From Allacma fusca (Eukaryota > Arthropoda > Collembola > Symphypleona > Sminthuridae), in the NCBI GenBank assembly GCA_947179485.1, contig OX359249.1:50107402-50171401 (forward strand): a DNA stretch of 64,000 bases. Direction: 5' to 3'. Positions 24,012-38,400 of the stretch are shown one piece after another. A program made the translations under genes and the position numbers. The notes under the pieces were generated by a model. It worked only from the letters and a program-made list of their open reading frames with translations, searched no databases and was not told where the DNA came from. How positions within the stretch are numbered: the first letter of the stretch is position 1; each line of letters starts with the position of its first letter.

Positions 24012-24811
24012 CAGTGCATCGCATGGGTACAAAAATGTTGTACCTGGACCTGAATCCAAATGGTGGGTACCGGCATAAATCGTACCGAGACCCGTACCTG
24101 ATTATAAGTACCCATTAAATAGATGTTGATACCTGGACCTGATTATTTTGCAAGTAGTGCGTATCTGTACCTGAATTTTACCCGCACCGTACAAGCTATA
24201 CACAATTCTGCCTATGCATAATTTTTGCAATACAATACATCTTAATGGAACTATAACTTCTATACATCTAAGGTATTGCCGACTTCACTTCCACTTCTAG
24301 GTCATGCTCCATAACCACAATATCATTTAACGTCATTTTGACTGAATCACGAGTGGAATTTGTAATTTCACAAACGTTTTATTGCTGGCACATTGTTCTA
24401 AGCTGATCAACCAATCTCTATTGCTTAAACATACGCTTTTTCGAAAATTACGATGCACTCCTGAAAACGCGCTGAATAGCAAAATAAATCTTTAGGACAG
24501 AGAGCCACATGCTATACTAGATGCCTCGTAAGATGGATTTCTATTCGTAAAAGTACCCACATTTTCAGGTACTAATTTATCAGGTCCAGGTATATTGGAA
24601 GCTTGTACCTGTTCCTGTCAGGTATAAGTCAAAAACTTCCAAGTTTGTAGCTGTACTCAACAACTGGCTTTGTACCCAAAATTTGGGTACATACATATAG
24701 CTAGTATCCATAAAATACCCATTAAGTTTGGGTACTTAAACAGAGTACCCATTTCGGACATGTAGCTGTACCCAAATACTCAGGTACTACCCGCACCCAT
24801 GCGTTGCACTG
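24012..24811. mobile_element. hAT-like MITE, GGTAC-rich, with perfect 8-bp TSD
   Basis: TIRs CAGTGCATCGCATGGGTAC (left) and the inverse of CAGTGCAACGCATGGGTGC (right). The perfect duplication TTTGGCAG is at 24004-24011 and 24812-24819. Subterminal regions carry many GGGTAC, GTACC and ACCTGGACCTG motifs in both orientations. Length 800 bp, no coding capacity. Confidence 0.9.
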
Positions 24812-24819
24812 TTTGGCAG

Positions 24820-25724
24820 TATCAGTTACAACGACCTTGATATTTTCTGTAGACGTATCTCCCGAAAACCAACATGCAGTTAGTTGTCTATAGTAAAATA
24901 AATGCCAACTTTACCAAAACTTTGATCCCTACATTTATTAACTGTATTTGCAAAGCATACTCTAATAGGAAATTGTCTCCACTTTAATTTTAATGGGTAG
25001 TCACCGATTATGTTATTTTAAATGTAGCCCGTGACAATATCCCCGCCCTTGGTACTGTATAATGATTTGGTATACCATTAGGACATTAAGGTTTTATGGT
25101 AATTTGAACTCGCGAAGATTTAAAATCCTTTGATCTTGAAATTATGGTATAGTGATATGGTATATTGATTGCTGGCAAACACTCAAATACCAGTCTAAAA
25201 TGGACGAAATGATATTCGTTATAATTATTACGTAATACATGGGATAGAGTAACTAATTTTATGCATTAAGTTAAAAATCATCAGTAAAGAAACGGCATTT
25301 CGAATTGGAATTGTGTAAAACATTGGCGTATCTGAATCCTTATTGAAATAGCATAAAATTTGGAATATTTGTATTCGGAATTGAACTAAACGGGTATTTG
25401 AATTCGCATTTAAATATTTTCGCACGCATTCCGAATCAAGTAAACTTTAATTCCAATGGCTTCTGTAATCAGAAGTATTTGAGTAGTACATGAGTATCAG
25501 TACATGGAAGGAAACGCCTCACCAAATAAATGTATTCATCTAATTTTTGACTACCGCCCAATAATTTTTCACCCATGTGTCTACCACGCAATGGTTAACC
25601 ACCCAAGTATTTATCAGCCAAATACATAAAACATGACTACAGCAGAAGTACCCATGTGACACCAGGCTGCAAACCAAGTACCAACAACCTTCCTCAACCT
25701 AAGTGACTATGAAATATTGATTTT
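24820..25724. other. Gene-free stretch before the satellite
   Basis: Nothing recognisable; a few short phrases such as ATGGTATA recur near 25080-25160. Confidence 0.45.
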
Positions 25725-28500
25725 GATTTGGATTAATGATTTAGATTATTGATTTTGATTTAGATTATTGATTTTGATTTAGATTATTGATTTTGATTTA
25801 GATTATTGATTTTGATTTAGATTATTGATTTTGATTTAGATTATTGATTTTGATTTAGATTATTGATTTTGATTTAGATTATTGATTTTGATTTAGATTA
25901 TTGATTTTGATTTAGATTATTGATTTTGATTTAGATTATTGATTTTGATTTAGATTATTGATTTTGATTTAGATTATTGATTTTGATTTAGATTATTGAT
26001 TTTGATTTAGATTATTGATTTTGATTTAGATTATTGATTTTGATTTAGATTATTGATTTTGATTTAGATTATTGATTTTGATTTAGATTATTGATTTTGA
26101 TTTAGATTATTGATTTTGATTTAGATTATTGATTTTGATTTAGATTATTGATTTTGATTTAGATTATTGATTTTGATTTAAATTATTGATTTTGATTTAG
26201 ATTATTGATTTTGATTTAGATTATTGATTTTGATTTAGATTATTGATTTTGATTTAGATTATTGATTTTGATTTAGATTATTGATTTTGATTTAGATTAT
26301 TGATTTTGATTTAGATTATTGATTTTGATTTAGATTATTGATTTTGATTTAGATTATTGATTTTGATTTAGATTATTGATTTTGATTTAGATTATTGATT
26401 TTGATTTAGATTATTGATTTTGATTTAGATTATTGATTTTGATTTAGATTATTGATTTTGATTTAGATTATTGATTTTGATTTAGATTATTGATTTTGAT
26501 TTAGATTATTGATTTTGATTTAGATTATTGATTTTGATTTAGATTATTGATTTTGATTTAGATTATTGATTTTGATTTAGATTATTGATTTTGATTTAGA
26601 TTATTGATTTTGATTTAGATTATTGATTTTGATTTAGATTATTGATTTTGATTTAGATTATTGATTTTGATTTAGATTATTGATTTTGATTTAGATTATT
26701 GATTTTGATTTAGATTATTGATTTTGATTTAGATTATTGATTTTGATTTAAATTATTGATTTTGATTTAAATTATTGATTTTGATTTAGATTATTGATTT
26801 TGATTTAAATTATTGATTTTGATTTAAATTATTGATTTTGATTTAAATTATTGATTTTGATTTAAATTATTGATTTTGATTTAAATTATTGATTTTGATT
26901 TAAATTATTGATTTTGATTTAAATTATTGATTTTGATTTAAATTATTGATTTTGATTTAAATTATTGATTTTGATTTAAATTATTGATTTTGATTTAAAT
27001 TATTGATTTTGATTTAAATTATTGATTTTGATTTAAATTATTGATTTTGATTTAAATTATTGATTTTGATTTAAATTATTGATTTTGATTTAAATTATTG
27101 ATTTTGATTTAAATTATTGATTTTGATTTAAATTATTGATTTAGATTATTGATTTCGATTGTGCTACTGATTTTGATTATTGGTTTTGATTTAGATTATT
27201 GATTTTGATTTAGATTATTGATTTTGATTTAGATTATTGATTTTGATTTAGATTATTGATTTTGATTTAGATTATTGATTTTGATTTAGATTATTGATTT
27301 TGATTTAGATTATTGATTTTGATTTAAATTATTGATTTTGATTTAAATTATTGATTTTGATTTAGATTATTGATTTTGATTTAAATTATTGATTTTGATT
27401 TAAATTATTGATTTTGATTTAAATTATTGATTTTGATTTAAATTATTGATTTTGATTTAAATTATTGATTTTGATTTAAATTATTGATTTTGATTTAAAT
27501 TATTGATTTTGATTTAAATTATTGATTTTGATTTAAATTATTGATTTTGATTTAAATTATTGATTTTGATTTAAATTATTGATTTTGATTTAAATTATTG
27601 ATTTTGATTTAAATTATTGATTTAGATTATTGATTTCGATTGTGCTACTGATTTTGATTATTGGTTTTGATTTAGATTATTGATTTTGATTTAGATTATT
27701 GATTTTGATTTTGATTTAGATTATTGATTTTGATTTAGATTATTGATTTTGATTTAGATTATTGATTTTGATTTAGATTATTGATTTTGATTTAGATTAT
27801 TGATTTTGATTTAGATTATTGATTTTGATTTAGATTATTGATTTTGATTTAAACTATTGATTTTGATTTAAACTATTGATTTTGATTTAAACTATTGATT
27901 TTGATTTAGATTATTGATTTTAATTTAGATTATTGATTTTGATTTAGATTATTGATTTTGATTTAAATTATTGATTTTGATTTAAATTATTGATTTTGAT
28001 TTAAATTATTGATTTTGATTTAAATTATTGATTTTGATTTAAATTATTGATTTTGATTTAAATTATTGATTTTGATTTAAATTATTGAATTTGATTTAAA
28101 CTATTGATTTTGATTGAAACTATTGATTTTGATTTAGATTATTGATTTTAATTTAGATTATTGATTTTGATTTAGATTATTGATTTTGATTTAAATTATT
28201 GATTTTGATTTAAATTATTGATTTTGATTTAAATTATTGATTTTGATTTAAATTATTGATTTTGATTTAAATTATTGATTTTGATTTAAATTATTGATTT
28301 TGATTTAAATTATTGATTTTGATTTAAATTATTGATTTTGATTTAAATTATTGATTTTGATTTAAATTATTGATTTTGATTTAAATTATTGATTTTGATT
28401 TAAATTATTGATTTAGATTATTGATTTCGATTGTGCTACTGATTTTGATTATTGGTTTGATTTCGATTGTGCTTACTGATTTTGATTATTGGTTTGATTT
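25725..28500. repeat. Satellite array, 19-bp unit, about 145 copies
   Basis: The unit is TAGATTATTGATTTTGATT or the variant with TAAATTATT, repeated with almost no length change for about 2.77 kb. The first part is mostly the TAGATT type and the later part mostly the TAAATT type. A non-canonical junction (GATTTCGATTGTGCTACTG) ends each block at about 27151, 27632 and 28423, after which the TAGATT type resumes. A few units carry AAACT or TTTTAATTTAG changes that occur twice, at matching places in two blocks. Confidence 0.95.
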
Positions 28501-28509
28501 GTATTGAGA

Positions 28510-31500
28510 TAATTTTATATTTGATTTTTTTATGATTTGAAGAATTTTTTGGCATTGTAAGTGGAGTTTATTTTACTATAATGGATTGCATTTATGTTAT
28601 AATTCTGATATCGTACTGCGTACTATTTATTTACTTATAGGGTGCAATTTGGCCTAATGTCCTGAATTGATTGTTTTTTAGTTCAATTGTTTTGGTTTTT
28701 ATCCACGAGTATAGGTACTTAGATGCTTTCTTTATTTGGTTTGACACCTTTTAATAACTTAAAATTCTTGATTTGACATTATAATGATTGGAGTACTTGA
28801 TTATCTTTTCCGAGACTCCAGTTCCTAATCTAGTATCCAGTAATCACTCACGCCGAGTTGTACAAACCCTACATTCCTCATACACCTGTTCCTAGGGAAT
28901 GTCGATTGAAAATGCCCTCGCATATAGGCCTGGCAAGCTGAATATGCCCAAAATGCCCGCCATCGTGCCATATTTTTGGGCATATTGGCACATTGGGAGA
29001 ATGCCCTAAATTTGGGAATTTTGGGCATATTCGACATTTTAAGATTTTCAGTCGGGAATATTCTGCATTTCTGGTAGGTAAAACTCAGTAATACAATCGA
29101 GCCAAAATTGATGGCGAAACACCCAGTATCTGACAAATGCATGAGTTTTTGGAGTACCTCAGAACATTTTCGACAAATCCTCTTTTAACCTTGCCTGAAT
29201 TTGCGCACCTCTTGACGCCTTGTCTACAATTTTTAACGTAGATCTTTGATCGATGTAAAATTATTTGCCATCTCCATATATATAGCTTATGGTGGCGGTG
29301 ATACAATCCACAGGATTGTAGAAAATTGGAAATCCAGAAATGAATTGCTGCAACTCAAGTCTGGAAAAAATATAAGGAATGTTGTTCGTTCTATAATTAG
29401 TAATTACGGGCTGAGGCTACAGATTGTTTTCGTGGCAATATAACATTAAATAGTCACTTCTTATCAATTCTTTCTGGTTTGACAAGGATTGATCTCCAAT
29501 ATGGCCATCTATTGGTAAACTGCTAAGTAAGCAATTGCTTGATGTCTCAAAACTACTGATGTTGGAAGAAATATTGTCTGAGAAAAATATTTACGCAAAA
29601 TTTCTAAATCAAAAATGATTTGCTTGTTTTAATGACTAGGTTTCATATTTTTGGCAACAGTTCTTGTTCCTAATTTACCGTGATAAATCTAAAATAAAAT
29701 GGATTTTAATAAACATTCATATCAAGATTTGTACTTATTTGATGACATTGATTCATTTATTATAATACGTTTACCTCGTAATTTTATAATTCGACAGTTC
29801 GCCTGCTGGGCTGGTTACTTGCCCTTCGTTGAGTTCAATTTGGTTTGGGGCCGTGATTTATTAACGTCATGTAAAAATTGGGAAATTTTACCTGTACCCC
29901 CTTTACCATCTCTTGTCATATTCTCATATCCCAAGTATACAAGTAACTCATAAATTATGTGATTCCCAAATTTGTGATTTCCAGATTTTCGAAAAGTTTC
30001 AATGACGTCGTTCGAGTATTGCTGTCACGGGTCACGAACGTGATCTAATTTTTACAGATTTTAAATTCAGTGGTTGTTACTTCAATAGTTTCAGCAGAAA
30101 CTGTTTAAATAAAACAATATTTATTTTATTGCAGCTGTTTAAAGCAATTCACCTTGCTTCACATTTTTAAGCTCTGAGGCCTAAATTTTCGACAGAGGAA
30201 TATTATAAAATACCTTTGGAAATTTCCTACAATTATTACAGGATTATGAAATGTTTTTACAAATGATCCATAATAATGGCTCTTTATGAAACAATGACAA
30301 GATCAGAGAAACGAAGTTTCCCGCGTCATTATCGCGCTGCTGAAGTTAAATTTCTGCAACGTAGCTATCTGTTCTTACCGATAATCCCCCAATAATTCTC
30401 AACGTAAAGGGGGTTCATTTTAGTGAATCTTTGTAGTATCCACCGCCATATGCCGTAGTTAAGCATTGTCAACTTCTCCCACATGCGGGCATACGAAAAA
30501 ATATTGGCGCTGCAGCTTTGAAATTCGTGCATAAATTCGTGAGAAAAACCGGAAATGTTTTTAGTTAGACATTTTTTCCCGGATTTTCGGAAAATGGCAT
30601 ATCTCAAATTGCTTCAGGGATTAAAGGAAATTTGTGGTAATTTTTTGAAGACAAAATCTCTCCCATGCTTAACAAATTAAAATCCGGAAAACTTCATAAC
30701 TAATTGCTTAACTAATTTTTTTGCTGTCGGCGCTGAATATTTCCAACATTATTATCAATGATTCTCCAAACTATTACATAGAAGACTCAAATGACTATCA
30801 AAATAGCCACCCGAAAAATAATTAAAACCGAGCCCGGCTTTCCTTGTGTACATGTAATGTTTAAAACTTATCTGTGCTCAGTGCTACGGGATAATTCCCT
30901 AAGGGGCGAAGCAACAGTGCGTGTTGTAATCGCTTAAGCTGGTAAAACTACACTCTTCCTTATAAATACCTTAAAATGTTTATAATTATACCAGTGAGCG
31001 TTGACTATTAGTCATTAAAACGCTTATGCACACCGTTGCGGATTAAAATGATTGCTGATATCAGATACGTACATACAAATACATTCGTTTATTACATATT
31101 ACATTCGTTTTATATTGATCTAACGATTAATTAAAATTCCGGCGTATATTCGTTAGTAGTATGCGTATACAAATATTGAAATAACTTTAACACTCATATG
31201 CAAATTACGCTTGTGCAAGTTCGAATGACATCTACCGGTCGATATGAAATTCCGGTTTCTATACGTATGTATTTGCATGTGTTTATACATGATTTTATTT
31301 AATTTTACGAGGTCTACAAAATCTACTTCTAGAAAAAATTTGAATTGCTTGGTGTCTTTGGTTGATTGGTTCAGCAGTTATCGTGGCGATAGACAAGCGG
31401 ACGCCCCGACATTCACAATAGGGACTCTCAGCTTCGCTTCAGCCATAAAAAATAAACGTTGCAGGGGTGTGTTGAGTGCGTGTGCCGCAAGCAGGAGTGG

Positions 31501-32468
31501 CACAAGTAAACGTTGTGACAGGTCGGCAACCATGCAGGATCCGTAGCCCGCTCAGTACTAACGCTTTATTCTGCCGATGCGTTCACGTAACAAACCGCGA
31601 AAAACATCTTTCGCTGGATCAAGAAACTGAAAACCATCGCGGTAAAAAACATTTACATTCTGGATTAAGAATTATTTTTTCCATGAAATAACACAAAGCG
31701 ATGGTATTTGGGACTCCCTTACGAAAATTTAATGATTTTCGTTAATATGGTCAAATTTAACTTTGACCAAATTTGTCGAGATGGCATAGCAATCCTGTGA
31801 GAGATGTTACCCACTTTAACTCATGCTTCAGAATTCCATAGCAGCGAATTAGAAAATTTATTAGAGCAAAAATATTTTACAGGAATACCTTTTTCAAAGA
31901 TATTATTTCCAAAACTGCATTCGAAAAAAAATATTTTGAAACCTAGTTTTGACCGAAACACGTTAAGTGACCCCAAGTTATGCTTTGGGGGGCACTGTGG
32001 ACAATATGGGTCGGTTATAGAACATTGTGTGAATTAATTTGACACCATGTTTATAGTACCCCTACTCCCTCTGGTCATTCGGCGTCATGTTTGTAGAACC
32101 CCTAACTACCCGTACTCCATGACGTCATTTATGTACGGCCCTCCAGTCCAAGATATTTTGACGCGTATTATCTGACGCGCGTAATTGCGGATTGAGGAAC
32201 TAGCCATAATTTCATTCTTCCTTCATAATAACTGATAATTGATTCAAAAAGATAAGTTGTAATTACATGTAAATACTCAACTGTGAATACTTGGTTGATT
32301 CGAAAGAACCATAAATTACAGCAGTACTTTTGCATAATGTGTTTCTGGTGTGTGAATAAAACTATCTCAGTTGGAGGATAAATCAAAACTAACATTTGAT
32401 CAAAATATCCTGCCGTCGTCAATTTTTGTGAAAAGTTATTGTTTGTTGTACCTTAAACATAACGTAAA
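28510..32468. other. Gene-free stretch upstream of Tom1
   Basis: No gene recognised. At 28900-29040 there is a short GGGCAT/ATGCCC-rich repeat fragment. At about 31340-31445 a phrase containing GACGCCCCGACATTCACAAT and CTCAGCTTCGCTTCAGCC looks like a fragment of a dispersed repeat. An 84-codon open frame at 29699-29953 is unsupported. The Tom1 promoter and 5' UTR should lie in the last few hundred bases. Confidence 0.4.
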
Positions 32469-35400
32469 ATGGAAGCTGCGAAGAAACCTTTGGATGACAT
32501 ACTGTCATTTTTTGCTGGAAATCCGTTCGCAACTCCAGTCGGTCAAAAAATTGGTACGACATACTTGTAGAAATGTTTGAAACGTGAATATTTAATGAAT
32601 TACTAATTGCAATCTTGAGTTGATCATCATATTTTTAATGATAACAGAACAAGCCACAGATTCCTCTCTGGCTTCGGAGAATTGGGGATTAAATATGGAG
32701 ATCTGTGATATGATAAACATGTCCGAAGACGGGGCTAAGGATGCCGCAAGAGCCATACATAAACGTCTGAAACAAAATGCAGGCAAAAATTACACGATTA
32801 TAATGTACACTCTAACAGTTCTGGAAACTTGTGTCAAGAACTGTGGGAAGAAGCTCCATATTCTTGTCTGCCATAAAGACTTTATTCAAAATCTTGTCAA
32901 TCTGATCGGTAAGTGAAAATTAATATCTGTCAAATTCACTGCAGTAGTCAATTAACTGCTCATGATAGGATTCCAGACATACTATGAAAGTATTTTGTAG
33001 ATATTTTCCTCCCGATGCCCGATTGAGTGCATATTTTTATAACTAAATAATTTTGACCATAGCACTCGGGACATGACATTATTTAATTATTAAGTTATTT
33101 GTGCCAAGAAATAAACATTTGTAACTGTTGCTTAATAATGATCACAAATATTCAAAAATTTTATTCCCCAAATTGATTGTAAGAAATATGTAGAAAGCAG
33201 TTTAATCCGATTAAATATTGATAATCAGATATTGAAATTTCGACTGCTTGTGAAAGTTTACTAACCCGTTTTTATATTATTTTATTATGTAGAAACATTC
33301 TTACCTAATTGTAAGTATTGAAAGGATAATGGTAAGACGAAATTATTAACCAATTAAATTCAGGGCCCAAGAACGACCCGCCAGCCGTAGTCCAAGAAAA
33401 AATTCTCGGTTTAATTCAATCATGGGCAGATACATTCCAAGATCAGGCTGAACTCAGTGGTGTTGTTCAAGTTTACCATGACCTGAAATCCAAGGGAATT
33501 GAGTTTCCAATGACTGATTTGGATGCAATGGCCCCAATTCTCACACCCAAAAGGGTATTTAATGTTTTTCATTTCTATTTGACTGTCCTTTCTTCTTTTG
33601 CAGGCGTCACATTCTGTTTCTGGTATTTTTGAACCAACTAAATTCATAATAATCGTCTTGGCTTAACTGTTAACTTTTATGTAGTTTCAATACTTTTGAA
33701 TCATCGGTCACAACCAGGCAATGTTACGTTGCTATGTATGTATGTGTCCAGGCACTCAGGAATGTCCAAAATATTTTTGGGGGGTGGGGTCAAAATTTAA
33801 AAATTAATTGTTGTAACTTACTTAGCGGGTACAAACAAACGTTACGTATGTATATTTTTTTCCTGCTAGCTCATAAAAGCAGACGTGGTATCAATCCTCT
33901 CATTTTTGCAGAATTTTCTCACAATTTTGTAAAAATAAGTGTTCACAAAACAATAGCTGAAGCTCATATATTTAAAAAATTCTGGAACACACTTAATTTT
34001 AGCAAAGTATGAACTTCACATTGCGTAATTGCGTTATCATAAGAGTCAATGCACTGATTGTGAGATAGTGCAGGGAATGGGCCGGTCTGGTCCAAGCGGA
34101 GGATCATTAAACGTGATCCAACTGTACATGAGTCATTGTCTAAACTTTGGGCCAGGCCAAACTTTTTGATCCTGGCATGAATGGTCCCAGCAATATTGTG
34201 AGTTGTCGGGAAAAGGGAAATCAAAATGCAGGCCTGGGAATCAATGCTCTCAGTTTAACAAGTTCGACAAACGCGGAAACTGATGTACTGGAACATTGAC
34301 GTGTATTTCCTTAACAGGCTGTTTTGAATTCCCAAGTTACTATCTCACTTTTCCCTGTTATGCAATTTCGGTTCTGAGGTGTTAGTAATAACGACTGAAA
34401 TTGTACCATTAAATGAGTTATACGAGTTTTCTACTGTTTATGTAGAACAGTCAAAAATATATCTAAGTATATTGGATTTCATAAATAATTATATTTCATT
34501 AAGAGTCGAATTGTAAAAGTGTGGATCTGCTAATATGCTAAAACGAAAATTTATCTTTTCTTTAAACCTTGTGTATGAGCATTCTCAAGAACACAATAAA
34601 TATACATACATACAATAAATGACTGAAATGAAAGCTCGTAACTGAAATCAAAATAATTATCACGGGAGATAAGGGTCGCATTTAAATTATCTACGTCGGC
34701 CCCCATAGAATGACCCACGACTTGTCAATACAATTTTACTTCTTTCATGAAAAGGTCGATCTCACTGCTCGACTACGTGTTTGATCTAAAAACAACTAGT
34801 CTGCAGAGATTCTCCTCAAATTTTGTGATTTTGTTCTTCTGTCTACCAGAACATATATGTACCAAATTTTTGATTAACGCAGTCTGCTGATCTACCACCC
34901 ACACAATTTGGATAACGACCCTAATGGAACCACATTTATAATACATAAGCTTGCTTGTATCAGCTAGATGTTAAAAAATATTTGTAACACGGTGTATACA
35001 TATGTTTGTAGAAGAAGAGGAATGCTTCAGTTTCTTCTTAAACACAAATGCAAGCATTTTATGAATGGCTTTAGGAAGGGTTGAGCTTTTACAGTATAGG
35101 AATTTTAACTTCGATAACTTGGCAAAACGTCAATTTTATTCCTGAAAAGTGTGGAGGACTTTGCATACCCTGCCCCTCTCTGACTTTTTTTAGGGGGATA
35201 ATGTCCTTCCGTTTCCCCCGATTCCCGAGTGCCTGTGTATTACAATTTTCACCAGTGGAGCCCACTCGTTCTACTAACGGACATTACGGTAGACTGAAAT
35301 ATCATAAGCTTGATTTTCGTTTCTCTCGCTACATTGCAATAGCGACAGGATTCATTTACTGGTTGACAGCACACACATTCATTTATTTACCCTTCATTTA

Positions 35401-38400
35401 TTTAACCCCCAGTTAGTGAATTCTCTCACCATTGTGCATTTTAGCGATGTAAACAAAAACGCGTCTAAGGGACTGTGGAATCTCCGGGGATTCGTACCTG
35501 CAAGCATTGTTTCAAAATTTGATTTAACACGCATATACGTACTCGCACTTTATAATAGTCACGATACTGACGTCGGGCTGTGGCCAATTTTTGAAAATGG
35601 TATTGAATTGAGTTTAAATAAGAGCAAGTTTAAAAAATATATAAGAGCGCAGTAAAAGAAATGTACTAATAACAGCGAGTGTTTTTTGGGGAAAAAATCG
35701 ATTTTGACAGAATTGCAATGGTGAAAGTTTAAAATGAGATTAATTATGTAACTTTATTCAATGTTTTTAGAGCGTTGAGGCGGAACCTATTCTCCATCCA
35801 GTGGATTTAGGTGAAAGACAGGTTTGAAACCTCTTCATTGATTCCTCTTATAGTCTTACTTCTACCTTGTTTACAGTCACATGAGACTTGTTTTTAGTTA
35901 TTGCAGTAGTCTATTAATTATAGCGTAGCGTTATGATCAGAGGTGTGGAAAATACTTTAAAAAAATACAAATATATTTCAAGAAACCTTAAAATATAAAT
36001 AACAGGAGTAATTTTTGCAAGGTTCAAAATAAAATTCTTTACTTCCAGCAAATGATAATACCGTATTTTAAATACAAAATTCGTACTAAAAATACTCCCG
36101 AATTTATGGATAAGTACCTATGAATCATTCCCAGATCTTTAAATAAGTCAGAGTAAAGTAGAAGGTCAAATAATGCGATATCCAGAAACGATAAATTATT
36201 CAGCAAACGTAAGGCACGTGAGTTGAGTTTAGAGTTGTACATTTGTGTAGATCAAAGTAGGTTATCATGATCCTAGAAACAATATTTTTGCTTAAAACGA
36301 ACTATCTTACGCTACTAGGTAATTTACTTACGGATTTTAAGTTTGCGTCACTAATTTAGCTAACTTTATATCCCTGAATTTTATCTATTTATCCAGTAAG
36401 TTAATACTTCAAACTAGCCGTAAAGTTTAAATAATTAGTTTTAAAATGTTTCAAATTTGTATTTTTAACTTTAAAATGTTTTTCGGACATGTGTTACAGA
36501 CCAACTTGACAATTGCCAGAGCTATGTATTTTGAAATTATCTTTTGTATTTAAAATGTGAGATGGGCAGCATAAATGAATACAATATACCAGCGCGTTCA
36601 TAGATCTTCGAAATACAAAATCTAGTCGAAATTTTGGTGCTGACAAATTACGAAATACAAAATACCTTAAAACAGTTACGGCGTGAAAAATAAAATATAT
36701 ATATAATAAATAAATATATAAATAAATAAATACAAAATACGGAATGTATTTCAAATACTAATTCAAATACAATATTTCAAAATATTCCACACCTGTGGAT
36801 ATGATCACGTTTGAAATCCCTGTTTAGTTTGAGTATTCCTTAAACATAAGATTAACATAATTTTACGATGATGAAAGGATTTCTTAAACTTCGCTCGGCG
36901 TCCTACACGCGCTTCTATTGGTTTGCCACTGTTGCCAGCGTCAATTACTCAAAGGCAAACAGGCTTACATGTGGTTAATATTTATTATCCATTTGTGAAG
37001 CCACTTTATTGTAATATGCTGCGGCTTTTTGTGCTCCTTTTATACGCAACGTTACTCAGGATATTGGAGCTAAAATTGCTGCGCGTATACTAACTATGCA
37101 CAGAAGTGTATCATCCTATCTACTAATTTGAGCGAGTGGATAGTGAAAGTGATGGTAAGAATCAAACATTCGCGCGCTCTAGACGCATCGATGAGGACTG
37201 CGCAGCTAGCTATTTCATGCAACTATTTACTGCCATCCCAAATTACATTTGCCTTGCTGATCCAGCAATTGCTGGCACTGCAGTGATCGTATATCGTAAT
37301 ATCATAAATCTGAATAACATAATTTGACGATGATTAAAGGATTTTTTAAAACTTCCCTCTCCCTCTTAAACGCGCTTTGTAGATTTACGAGTGTCATTTA
37401 CAGCAAAGGCTAACTAACAGGCTTTTTTGCAGTGTGTTCATATTTTTAATTGGCGAAGCCTATGGCTTTTTATGCTCATAATCCTTATCCTCTCTAGTAA
37501 ATCTAATCTGATATAGTGGATAGTCTCCGTGAAAGTGACATACCTGGGCGTTTCGTTGGCACTCGCACTCACCTCGCACTCAATTACAATGGTGCATCTT
37601 TAAACTCCCCTCGCGCTCGCACTCATGAGTTGTGCCCCGCTGCACTCAAACTCCTGCCTCAAAGTACTCTCCCAAAATTTTTGCACTCGCACTCGTAGCT
37701 TGAGTGCCCTCATAGCCCTCTCGCACCATCGAGTGGGTGTTATAATTAATGGCTGGATTGAATACGCGGATCTCCTTTACCAACAACGTTTTTTTCGAAA
37801 ACAACGTCTCACAATTAGTTTTGTGGTTACTTGTGATAGATCTCACCCCTCTCAATGAACTTGGTGTTTCATCATGTTCCCCCGTTTTAGGTAATACAAG
37901 ATAATACTAAATATGTAATTATTATACTTCATTTTGTGGAAATTTTTTAATATTTCTCAAATGATTCCTTGACAAATTAGTCAAAGCAGCTGTGTTTGAT
38001 GGGGCTCAATTTTTTCCTCAAATTACAATTTAGAAGTCGGGACGCTGATACCTCTGAAAAAATTAACTAAAGTCCAGGGATGTGGAATATTTTGAGATGT
38101 TGTATTTGAAATAGTACTTGAAATGCATTCCGTATTTTGTGTTTAGTATTTTTCAAGTCGTAAATTTTTTAAGGTATTTGACATTTTGTAAGTACTATAC
38201 TTTCTAGTGTATTTTCTATTTCGTATACCCTAGTTTTGAGTGCAAAACACTGCACTCAGCCTCTGCCTCTTGAGTGCACATAATTTGAATGATCACTGTA
38301 CCTCATTACTGTGAGCGCAGAAATTTCAAATCGGAACTCGCACTCAATTTGAGTGCGTTGAGTGCGAGGCTGAGTGCGAGGCATGCACTCAATGAGTGCG

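Noticed and set aside
25725-28500. CRISPR-like reading of the 19-bp repeat array
   Set aside because: Units abut directly with no spacers, and the genome is eukaryotic; it is a satellite.
29699-29953. 84-codon open frame starting with ATG
   Set aside because: No motif, no splice support and no conservation evidence; expected by chance in DNA of this composition.
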